Below, one piece after another: positions 1-6,924 of a stretch of 56,120 nucleotides of DNA. Positions within the stretch are counted from its first letter, which is position 1, and every line of letters begins with the position of its first letter. The position numbers and the translations under genes are program-made. A model generated the notes under the pieces. It was not told where the DNA came from. It saw nothing but the letters and a program-made list of their open reading frames with translations, and made no database searches. The stretch comes from Desulfobacterales bacterium (GTDB lineage Bacteria > Desulfobacterota > Desulfobacteria > Desulfobacterales > JAQWFD01), in the NCBI GenBank assembly GCA_028704555.1, contig JAQWFD010000026.1, positions 1 to 56,120 of the forward strand. The letters run 5' to 3'.

Positions 1-659
1 AGCACTACCCGCATAATCGTCTGTAACTTGGTGGCGCCAAGCCCCAGAGACGCTTCCCGGTACGTGTCGGGCACGCTTCTGAGGGCTTCTTCGGTGGTGC
101 TGATAATGACCGGAAGCGACATGGCGACCAGGGTTAAGGAGCCTGCTAGGATGCTGACCCCGAGTTTCAGGTAGGTGACAAAAAACGCCAGGCCGAACAG
201 ACCGAACACCACGGACGGGACCCCGGCAAGATTGCTGATTCCCAAGCGGATGATTCTCAGGGTTTTACCGGGTTGGGCATATTCGCTCAGATAAATGGCC
301 GATGCCACCCCGATGGGAAAGGCCACGATGATGGCGCCCAGGCTCAGGCAAATGGTTCCTACGATGCAGGGCAGGATGCCCCCCTTGGTCATGGAGTCAA
401 ACGGTGCCTGGGTGAGAAAGGTCCAGGTAATCGCACGCCATCCGTTTGCCACCATGAAATATAAAATAATCACCAGCGCGAGCCCATTGATGACGGCAGC
501 CGTCCGGAAACCGTTGAACACGACCTTTTCCATAATCCGTCGCCGGGGCTGGAGGTAATACCGGGGTTTGACATGATCCGCAGACGGTTTTAAGATCCCG
601 GTATCCGACGCCTGCGGGGGCGATGTCGTGTTTGTTTTTCTGGTTGTGGTATGGTTCAT
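1..659 (-). CDS. pstA: Phosphate ABC transporter permease PstA (C-terminus cut by window edge)
   Basis: Inner-membrane permease of the high-affinity phosphate importer PstSCAB, pairing with PstC. The frame opens at ATG 659 and stays open to the left edge, giving 219 residues of a family usually near 280-300, so only the C-terminal end is missing. A hydrophilic N-terminal tail of about 45 residues precedes the first membrane segment. The ABC-permease EAA loop (EASLGLGATKL) is reached close to the edge. It follows pstC on the same strand, but 430 bp of repeat DNA separates the two. pstB and phoU would be expected further left and cannot be seen. Confidence 0.93.
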   Translation of the reverse strand, partial: MNHTTTRKTNTTSPPQASDTGILKPSADHVKPRYYLQPRRRIMEKVVFNGFRTAAVINGLALVIILYFMVANGWRAITWTFLTQAPFDSMTKGGILPCIVGTICLSLGAIIVAFPIGVASAIYLSEYAQPGKTLRIIRLGISNLAGVPSVVFGLFGLAFFVTYLKLGVSILAGSLTLVAMSLPVIISTTEEALRSVPDTYREASLGLGATKLQTIMRVV

Positions 660-752
660 GTGACTTGTAAGTCCTGTTAAGGGAATCTGGCTGTTGAATT
701 TCAGAAATTTTGAGCTATTGGCCGTAATATGCTGATATTATGAAAAAATGTC

Positions 753-1055
753 TCACGCAAAGGCGCAAAGGCGCAAAATTTTTTGTGGCTTAAAAACCAC
801 AACATCACGCTACGGCAATGCACACGTGTCGCCGCCCTGGCGGGGGCTTTAGAAATATTGTTAATTTTGTTATCCACGGGCTTACGCCCGTGGCTACGGC
901 GTACCGCCCTCTGCAAGGGCTCCCCGAAAAAAATACCTGTAACCCCACATCGTTGAGAATGCATACAGCAAATCTGAGGGTGTTTTTTTTGCGCCTTTGC
1001 GCCTTTGCGCCTTTGCGCCTTTGCGCCTTTGCGTGAAAATTGTTTTTCTCCCGGC
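753..1055. repeat. MITE-like inverted-repeat element with octamer arrays, in the pstC-pstA spacer
   Basis: The left end reads TCACGC followed by two AAAGGCGC octamers and AAAA (753-778). The right end is its reverse complement: a T8 run (983-990), five GCGCCTTT octamers (991-1030) and GCGTGA. Similarity to the copy at 2007-2047 continues past GCGTGA as a block ending in CCGGC at 1055. There is no convincing coding frame inside; the short frames run through the hairpins. The layout suggests a non-autonomous mobile element with a nested REP-like unit. No transposase is in the window, and no target-site duplication was recognised by eye. Confidence 0.6.
827..920. repeat. REP-like unit with three hairpins, nested in the 753-1055 element
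   Basis: Three stem-loops lie in a row: CCGC/GCGG at 832-843, CCACGGGC-TTAC-GCCCGTGG at 874-893 (8-bp perfect stem), and GCCCT/AGGGC at 906-920. The same architecture, with different stem sequences, recurs at 3249-3330. Units like this are typical of REP/BIME families mobilised by RAYT (TnpA-REP) transposases, but no RAYT gene is present here. Confidence 0.55.
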
Positions 1056-1088
1056 TATTAAATTAGGCATTGTGCTGTTTTAACAAAG

Positions 1089-1982
1089 TTATAGGGACGC
1101 CTCACCGGTTTGTTTGTACTTATGGGCAATATGATCCGCGATCAGGTTGAACATGAACGTAAACAGAAACAGCACGATTCCCGTGGCAAACAGGGCGTAA
1201 TAATGGTCACCCCGGAACGGGGCTTCGGCCATTTCCGCCGCGATGCTGGCCGGCAGGGGGCGGACGGGATCGAACAGGGATTCCGGGACCATGGCAGCGC
1301 CACCGGCGACCATCAGAACGACCATGGTCTCTCCGATAGCCCGGGACATGCCGAGAATGATCGCTGTGCTGACGCCGGAGGCCGATGCCGGAAGAACGAC
1401 CCGGATGATGGTTTCCAGCCGGGTTGCGCCCAGTGCCAGGGAGGCTTCCTTGAGGCTCGAAGGAACGCTGTAAATGGCATCCTCGGAAATGCTGCAGATG
1501 GTAGGGATGGCCATGAATGCAAGCATCAATGCAGCATTGAAAAGGTTGAGCCCCGTTGCGATCCCGAATACATCCTGGAGGAATGGGGCCACCACCACCA
1601 TTCCGAAAAAACCGATGACGACCGACGGCAGCGCCGCCAGCAGTTCCACAAGCGGTTTGACGATTTCCCGAATACGGAAAGAGGCAATTTCAGCCAGATA
1701 CACCGCAGTCATTACCCCCAGAGGAACTGACATGGCTGCCGACACGACCGTGACCAGCACCGATGCGCTGATGAGTGCAAATATGCCGAAATCCGGCGGA
1801 TCAGAGGTCGGGTACCAGTATCTGCCGAAAATAAAGTCACTGATGGATACTTTCGAAAATATCGGAAGTCCCTCTCTGAACAAAAATGCGACAATCAGCA
1901 GAAGAATGGTGATCGAAGCGGTGGCAACTATGAAAAAAACATACCGCATCAATCGTTCTTTCAATAATCTGTTCACCAGCAT
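1089..1982 (-). CDS. pstC: Phosphate ABC transporter permease PstC
   Basis: Inner-membrane permease partner of PstA in phosphate uptake. The 297 residues are typical of the family. A first membrane segment at about 14-35 is followed by a periplasmic stretch, then five or so further segments. The EAA loop (EASLALGATRLETIIRVVLP, about 180-199) is the contact site for PstB. The start ATG 1982 has AGAGGA five bases upstream. It lies between pstS and pstA; the 71-bp gap to pstS holds a truncated copy of the octamer repeat. Confidence 0.95.
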   Translation of the reverse strand: MLVNRLLKERLMRYVFFIVATASITILLLIVAFLFREGLPIFSKVSISDFIFGRYWYPTSDPPDFGIFALISASVLVTVVSAAMSVPLGVMTAVYLAEIASFRIREIVKPLVELLAALPSVVIGFFGMVVVAPFLQDVFGIATGLNLFNAALMLAFMAIPTICSISEDAIYSVPSSLKEASLALGATRLETIIRVVLPASASGVSTAIILGMSRAIGETMVVLMVAGGAAMVPESLFDPVRPLPASIAAEMAEAPFRGDHYYALFATGIVLFLFTFMFNLIADHIAHKYKQTGEASL

Positions 1983-2006
1983 GATTCCTCTTCAGATTGA
2001 CCGTGA

Positions 2007-2047
2007 TTTTTTTTGCGCCTTTGCGTGAGAATTATTTTTCTACCGGC
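2007..2047. repeat. Truncated copy of the octamer repeat in the pstS-pstC spacer
   Basis: A T8 run (2007-2014), one GCGCCTTT octamer (2015-2022) and GCGTGA are followed by a block matching 1031-1055 with only a few substitutions, ending in CCGGC. It has the right end only. Two of the pst operon spacers therefore carry the same repeat family, one full-length with five octamers and one with a single octamer. Confidence 0.6.
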
Positions 2048-2053
2048 CTGATG

Positions 2054-2872
2054 TTAATAAAGCGGTACAAAACCGACTTCTTTGACCAGTTTCTGGCCTT
2101 TTTCAGGGTTGGTGACGTAATTGATGAATTTGGAGGTTTCTCCGGTCGGCCAGCCTTTGGTAAACATGAACAGGGCGCGGCTGATCGGGAAAGAACCGTC
2201 CAGCGTACTTTCCACGGAAGCGCTTACGTTATTTACTGTCAGGGCTTTGATCGTATTGTTCAGATAACCGATTCCGACGTACCCGATTGCGTTTTTGTTT
2301 TTGGAAACCGTCTGGCTGACGGCGCCGTTGGAGGCCTGAAGGAGTGCGCCTGGAAATACGCGCTCTTTTTCCATAATTTTTTCCTCCCAGACCTCATAGG
2401 TTCCGGAAGAGGTGTCCCGGGATACCACGACAATTTTCCGGTCAGGGCCGCCGACCTTTTCCCAGTTTCGGATTTTTCCCATATAAATATCTTTCAGCTG
2501 AGACATGCTCAGATCCGGGATCGGATTGCCCGGGTGTACCACCGGAACAATACAGTCGTAGGCAACCGCAAACGGTACCGGATAAACGCCTTTTTCAACG
2601 GCCATCTTGATTTCCTTGTCCTTGATAAACCGTGAGCTGTCCGCGATATCAGTGGCCCCGTCTATAATCGCCTTGATGCCGTTTCCGGATCCGCCGCCGG
2701 AAATGGAAATGCTGACATCCGGGTTGTCTTTCATGTATGCTTCTGCGATTTTCTGGGCCACAGGCAGCACGGTGGTCGATCCTTTGATCACAATGTTTTC
2801 CGCCAACGCCGGGGATATGGCCAGTGCGCATGTGATTATAAAAATGGCTGCCAGATATGTAAGTCGTTTCAT
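2054..2872 (-). CDS. pstS: Periplasmic phosphate-binding protein PstS
   Basis: Substrate-binding protein that delivers inorganic phosphate to PstCA. A Sec signal peptide (about 1-25, cleavage after SPALA) precedes the mature protein. Phosphate-contact motifs are visible: GSTTVLPVAQ (about 31-40), GGGSGNGIKAI (about 59-69) and SRDTSSGTYEVW (about 152-163). At 272 residues it is complete. The start has AAGGAG about eight bases upstream. It is first in the pst run, preceded by an 833-bp non-coding stretch that separates it from phoR. It is probably induced by PhoB on phosphate starvation, but no convincing Pho box could be read. Confidence 0.95.
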   Translation of the reverse strand: MKRLTYLAAIFIITCALAISPALAENIVIKGSTTVLPVAQKIAEAYMKDNPDVSISISGGGSGNGIKAIIDGATDIADSSRFIKDKEIKMAVEKGVYPVPFAVAYDCIVPVVHPGNPIPDLSMSQLKDIYMGKIRNWEKVGGPDRKIVVVSRDTSSGTYEVWEEKIMEKERVFPGALLQASNGAVSQTVSKNKNAIGYVGIGYLNNTIKALTVNNVSASVESTLDGSFPISRALFMFTKGWPTGETSKFINYVTNPEKGQKLVKEVGFVPLY

Positions 2873-3248
2873 GAGAATTCTCCTTTTTGTTAAGGTGGCT
2901 ATTAAAAGCCTGTTAAATCGGGTTGTAACCGTTCATAACTATCAAAGCTATTTTTCGGATTGACGTTGAACGTAACCTACAGGTCAATTATTAGTCGGGT
3001 GTTAACCGTGTATTAGAAATGAGTAAAAAAAGACGGGTCTATGAAATTTCAGAAATATTCGAAAAGTCCGTTATCTGCGCCGATAGGGTCTTAGAAACAG
3101 TAGGACGAGCATTTAAAGGATTTCAGACGTTCGGAGGAACATCAGTTTTTTCCGAGGCGAAATCCATATGTTTTATTATAGGTGTAGAAATTATCAAAGT
3201 CAAAATATGCTGGCTTTGTAAAGAGCTGGATTTTAGCGTTTTAACGTC

Positions 3249-3330
3249 GTCCTTTCAGGACTCAATTTTGTGTGTTTAATAAACCGGTGGTTAAAACCAC
3301 CGGCTATACGACTCAACCCCTGTCGGGGTT
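3249..3330. repeat. REP-like unit with three hairpins
   Basis: Stem-loops GTCC-TTTCA-GGAC (3249-3261), CCGGTGGTT-AA-AACCACCGG (3284-3303, 9-bp perfect stem) and AACCCC-TGTC-GGGGTT (3315-3330) lie in tandem. This is the same order of small, large, small hairpins as at 827-920. It is a probable RAYT-associated repeat and could also act as a transcription boundary downstream of phoR. Confidence 0.6.
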
Positions 3331-3421
3331 TGTATTGCATCAATTTTGACGGTCTCATAAAGAGCAAAATTTGTGATGGCAAAGTAAAAATTCCGGGGTG
3401 TCGCAAATCCAGAGGAATGAA

Positions 3422-3507
3422 CCGGCATCCCCCCGGATTGTGCTGGAGAAGCCGGGAACGGGCTGGACGGATCTCACGACGCTATGGCCGCGGTTATGAT
3501 CAAGCCC
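3422..3507. repeat. Single arm of a dispersed palindromic element
   Basis: This stretch matches the reverse complement of the left arm of the 53533-53788 element. Shared parts are the GGCATCC start, the CTGGAGAAGCCGG core, and a terminal TATGGCCGC(G/A)GTTATGATCAAGCCC. It is interrupted only by scattered substitutions. The other arm is absent, so this is a half-element. Confidence 0.6.
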
Positions 3508-3705
3508 GAATATTTCGCTTTTTTTGCATTCCCCTGAAAAGGCGGATTCAGTTATTTCAATAGGATAGGCGTTTCTATCTTTTCTTTAATCTGTGAAAAT
3601 CTGTGGATAATGTTTTTTTCCATCTTTTGATTGATTTTATCCGTAGGTTATAGATTGTGTGACGCTGTGCTTGAGGGGCGGCAGTCTTGCTTCTTATCTT
3701 TTGCC

Positions 3706-5526
3706 TCAAACGAAGTGGTCCTCAAGCGATAGCGGTCCTAAGCCCGCCCGAAGGGCGCTATTTTGGGGGAGATGGATCGTGAATGTGCTGCCTTTGCCGG
3801 GCGTGCTGCTGACCGTCACATGCCCGCCATGCGCCTGAATGATATGCTTTACAATAGACAGCCCAAGGCCTGTGCCGCCTTCTTTCCGGCTCCGGGCCTT
3901 GTTCACCCGGTAGAATCGTTCAAACAGGCGGGGCAGATGCGCTTTGTCGATTCCGATGCCGTGGTCCTTGAAATGGATCAGCACTTCCTTTTCGGATACG
4001 TTGGTTTCAATTTGGATGCAGCTTTCCTGATCGCTGTATTTGATAGCGTTGTCCAGCAGATTGATTGCGGCCTGTTCAAACAGGGAGGGGTCAATCTTTA
4101 CGGTCAGATCGTCGTCGCAGGTTAATTCAATCTGAATATGTTTTTCTTCGGCTTTGGACTCACAGGTTTGAACCGTATCCCATAAGATATCTTTGAGCCG
4201 GGCCGATTCCAGAGGGATTTCTTTGGTCTGTTCGATTCGGGACAGCGAAAGCAGGTCCTCCACCGTCATGTTCAGACGATCGACATGCCTGACGATAATG
4301 TTCAGAAAACGGCTGACCCGTTCGGGCGTGAAATCCGTTTCATGTTGAAGGGTTTCCACAAAGCCTTTGATGGCGGTAAGCGGGGTCTTGATTTCATGAG
4401 ACACGTTGGCCACAAAATCACGGCGCATATGTTCAAGCTTTTTCAGTTGGGTGACATCGTTGAGGACAATCAGGCTGCCGATGGGTTCCTGATTGGCATC
4501 CCGCAAGGTGGTGCTGTAAGTGTGCAGAATCGTCTCTCGCTTTTGATAAAGAACGATATCGCTTTCCGGATTTTTTCTGCCGGTAAGGGCATTGCGGATG
4601 AATTTTTGAAACTCTGAATTCCGGATGACTTCCGGAATCGTCCGGTCCTGGTAGTCCGCATCGGAAATTCCGAAGATAGAAAGGGCGGCCGGATTCATTT
4701 TGATGATGCGCTCGTCCCGGTCAACAGCAATGACGCCTTCGACCATGCTTGATAAAACAGCGGCCAGTTCATTGCGCTGGCGGATGGCGTTTTTAATCCG
4801 CCCCTCGAGCTGTCGGGCCATGTCATTCATGGTTTCGGACAGGCTGTCGATTTCTTCGAGGACGGTTTCAGGAAGCTTGTGTCTCAAATTGCCCCGGGCA
4901 AACTCCTGGGCGCCTCGTTTGATCTGCTCGATCGGTCTGCTGATGCGGCGGGAAACCATCAGGCTGACTATCGCAGCGAGAAGTGCGACGATCAGTCCGC
5001 CAGCGGCAATTCGAATGCGTATGGCGCTCAGGACCTCGTTTACGGCAGTCAGCGGCAGAGACATTCTCAAAACCGCTGAAATCTGGCCGGTTTTTTCCAG
5101 AGGGATAGCCACATAGATCATGTCCTCGCGAAGGGTCCAGCTGTAACGAACGCTGGTTCCCATGTGGCCGGACAATGCCTCTATCAGCTCAGCTCGATCG
5201 GAATGACGCTCCATTTGATCCGGGTTTTTTTCGGAATCAGCGATTACTTTTCCGGAATTAAGAATGACGGTGATTCGGGTTGAACTTTGATCCCGGAGGG
5301 TTTTGCAGAGTCTGTCCACGGTTGCAAACTGCCCGGATGCCAGAAGGGGTCGGATTTGTTCTGTTAAAATGTGGGCCTGATCGAGCAGGTTGTCAGCGGT
5401 TTGTTTCATAATAAAATGCTGAAATGAACGCGATGCGTAAAAACTGACCGCTGCCAGAGAGATGAGCGTGATGAGCAGGTAGGATGGATACAGCTGCCAT
5501 ATGAGTCGTTTTTTGTGTTTTTTCAT
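3706..5526 (-). CDS. phoR: Phosphate-regulon sensor histidine kinase PhoR
   Basis: Membrane sensor kinase that phosphorylates PhoB, with its activity set by the Pst transporter. Its 606 residues include membrane segments at about 13-30 and 171-192 enclosing a periplasmic sensor of about 140 residues. HAMP (about 193-245) and PAS (about 252-355) follow. The HisKA H-box FVANVSHEIKTPLTA carries the phospho-accepting H377. ATP-binding boxes are N (LLDNAIKYS, about 490), G1 (DHGIGID, 521) and G2 (GGTGLGLSI, 550). Its start overlaps the phoB stop by four bases, so the two are translationally coupled. The large extracytoplasmic domain is the PnpS/Bacillus PhoR layout rather than the E. coli one. Confidence 0.9.
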   Translation of the reverse strand: MKKHKKRLIWQLYPSYLLITLISLAAVSFYASRSFQHFIMKQTADNLLDQAHILTEQIRPLLASGQFATVDRLCKTLRDQSSTRITVILNSGKVIADSEKNPDQMERHSDRAELIEALSGHMGTSVRYSWTLREDMIYVAIPLEKTGQISAVLRMSLPLTAVNEVLSAIRIRIAAGGLIVALLAAIVSLMVSRRISRPIEQIKRGAQEFARGNLRHKLPETVLEEIDSLSETMNDMARQLEGRIKNAIRQRNELAAVLSSMVEGVIAVDRDERIIKMNPAALSIFGISDADYQDRTIPEVIRNSEFQKFIRNALTGRKNPESDIVLYQKRETILHTYSTTLRDANQEPIGSLIVLNDVTQLKKLEHMRRDFVANVSHEIKTPLTAIKGFVETLQHETDFTPERVSRFLNIIVRHVDRLNMTVEDLLSLSRIEQTKEIPLESARLKDILWDTVQTCESKAEEKHIQIELTCDDDLTVKIDPSLFEQAAINLLDNAIKYSDQESCIQIETNVSEKEVLIHFKDHGIGIDKAHLPRLFERFYRVNKARSRKEGGTGLGLSIVKHIIQAHGGHVTVSSTPGKGSTFTIHLPQNSALRAGLGPLSLEDHFV

Positions 5527-6215
5527 GGGGTTTCCCTGAATCGGTATCCGACGCCCCGTATGGTTTCAATGAGTTTGCCGCGGGTCCCGAGTTTTTTTCT
5601 CAAGCCGACGATCTGGACATCCACAGAGCGGTCCGTCACCGCGTAATCGTCACCCCGAACCGAGTCTATGATCTGTGACCGCGTAAACACCCAACCGGGG
5701 CGTTTGGCAAGGACATTCAGTATCTGAAATTCGGAGTAGGTCAGGTCAACCGGGATACCTTCCATGTGGACACTTCGTTTTCCGGCGTCTATGGTGATGC
5801 CCTGAACCTGAAGTACGGAAATTTCACCCGAGGCGGTTTTTGCCTGACGCCGGATGACGGCTCTGGCACGGGCGAGCAGGACCTTCGGGCTGAACGGTTT
5901 GGTGATGTAATCATCGGCTCCGAGTTCAAGGCCTTTGACAATATCCGATTCCTCTCCCCTGGCAGTGAGCATGATGATGGGGATGTGCCGGGTGTCTGAC
6001 TGCCGTTTCAATGCCTTTGTGATCTCCAGACCGTTCATGCCGGGAAGCATCAGGTCGAGGATGATCAGATCCGGCTGTTGGGAACCGACCAGGATGAGGG
6101 CTTCTTCTCCGTTTTCGGCACACAGGGTCTGATATCCTTCTCTGTCGAAATTATATTTGACCAGTTCCAGTATATCTTCTTCGTCATCAACGATCAGGAT
6201 TTTTTCATTCGACAT
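5523..6215 (-). CDS. phoB: Phosphate-regulon response regulator PhoB
   Basis: OmpR/PhoB-family transcription factor of 230 residues. The receiver domain (about 1-120) has acidic D10-D11, phospho-acceptor D54 (LIILDLMLPGMNG) and the conserved lysine in YITKPFSP. A winged-helix DNA-binding domain fills about 135-228 (YSEFQILNVLAKRPGWVFTR, ending RGVGYRFRE). It overlaps phoR by four bases and is preceded on the same strand by arsC with a 55-base gap. Expected targets include pstS and phoBR itself. Confidence 0.92.
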   Translation of the reverse strand: MSNEKILIVDDEEDILELVKYNFDREGYQTLCAENGEEALILVGSQQPDLIILDLMLPGMNGLEITKALKRQSDTRHIPIIMLTARGEESDIVKGLELGADDYITKPFSPKVLLARARAVIRRQAKTASGEISVLQVQGITIDAGKRSVHMEGIPVDLTYSEFQILNVLAKRPGWVFTRSQIIDSVRGDDYAVTDRSVDVQIVGLRKKLGTRGKLIETIRGVGYRFRETP

Positions 6216-6270
6216 GGCTGAGATTCTTCAAATACAAGGTTATGGTAGACGAGGAAGGTCTGGCAGGCGA

Positions 6271-6690
6271 TCAAAGCTCCCCCTCGGTCAGGGCTCGGGT
6301 GATTTTGTCCCGGATCTGATCGCGTATCAGCCTGAAAACCTGAAAAATTTCTTCCCGGGCTCCCATGGCCATGTCAGGATCTGAAAAACTCCAGTGAAAC
6401 TGGCTCACTTTAGAGGGAAAAATGGGGCAGGTTTCCCTGGCCTGGTCGCAGACCGTGATAACGACGTCAAATTCGTACGAGGACATATTCTCCACGGACT
6501 TTGAGCTGTGACGTGATATGTCGATACCGATTTCCTTCATGACATCAACAGCTGTCGTATTCACGGATGACGGACGGGTGCCGGCGCTGAATACCTCATA
6601 GCGGTCTCCGGCCTCATGACGCAGCAGGCCTTCGGCCATCTGGGATCGGCAGGAATTTCCCGTGCATAAAAACAATACCTTTGGTTTCAA
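6271..6690 (-). CDS. arsC: Arsenate reductase, low-molecular-weight phosphatase type (ArsC)
   Basis: Cytoplasmic enzyme reducing arsenate to arsenite through a cysteine relay that is re-reduced by thioredoxin. The N-terminal P-loop LCTGNSCRS holds the nucleophile C9, and the relay cysteines C81 and C88 (TVCDQARETCP) are both present, which separates it from plain tyrosine phosphatases. At 139 residues it is full length. It is the first gene on the minus strand ahead of phoB, so arsenate detoxification is tied to phosphate-starvation control. This makes sense because arsenate enters through phosphate importers. No arsenite exporter or ArsR is seen nearby. Confidence 0.9.
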   Translation of the reverse strand: MKPKVLFLCTGNSCRSQMAEGLLRHEAGDRYEVFSAGTRPSSVNTTAVDVMKEIGIDISRHSSKSVENMSSYEFDVVITVCDQARETCPIFPSKVSQFHWSFSDPDMAMGAREEIFQVFRLIRDQIRDKITRALTEGEL

Positions 6691-6924
6691 AATCCGGTCC
6701 TTTTATCAGGGTCCATTGAGTGAGTGCCCGTCTATCAATCCGGTTTTAAAAAGACAGACACAAAGCGTGTTTTCAAATCAGTCAACAGGAGCTGTCCCAA
6801 AGATTTGACGTGTATCATCTTTACGTAGATGATTCATGTTAAATTTATATTAGCCGAAAGTGGGGCTTTTGTTAACTTTGCCAGATACATATATCAAATA
6901 TATAAAAAATTTTACACCATCATC

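Larger units (their letters stand above)
2873..3705. other. Long non-coding stretch between phoR and pstS
   Basis: It holds the pstS leader, one REP-like three-hairpin unit (3249-3330) and one arm of the palindromic element (3422-3507). Short open frames, for example 3019-3279 on the plus strand, have no ribosome-binding site, no recognisable protein, and run into the hairpins. A TGTGGATAA match to a DnaA box at 3602-3610 is isolated. Confidence 0.6.

Noticed and set aside
991..1030. Possible CRISPR or minisatellite array
   Set aside because: The unit is an 8-bp direct repeat without spacers; it forms the end of an inverted-repeat element.
1997..2635. 212-codon plus-strand frame over pstS
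   Set aside because: It is antisense to a clear pstS and its translation has no family features.
2905..2945. Pho box upstream of pstS
   Set aside because: TGTTAA, TTGTAA and TTCATAA look similar but their spacing (12 and 9 bases) does not fit the 11-base periodicity of PhoB sites.
3019..3279. 86-codon open frame
   Set aside because: No ribosome site or recognisable protein, and it runs into the three-hairpin repeat.
3602..3610. DnaA box (TGTGGATAA)
   Set aside because: A single isolated match with no cluster, AT-rich unwinding element or dnaA; the surrounding phrase is common in intergenic DNA.
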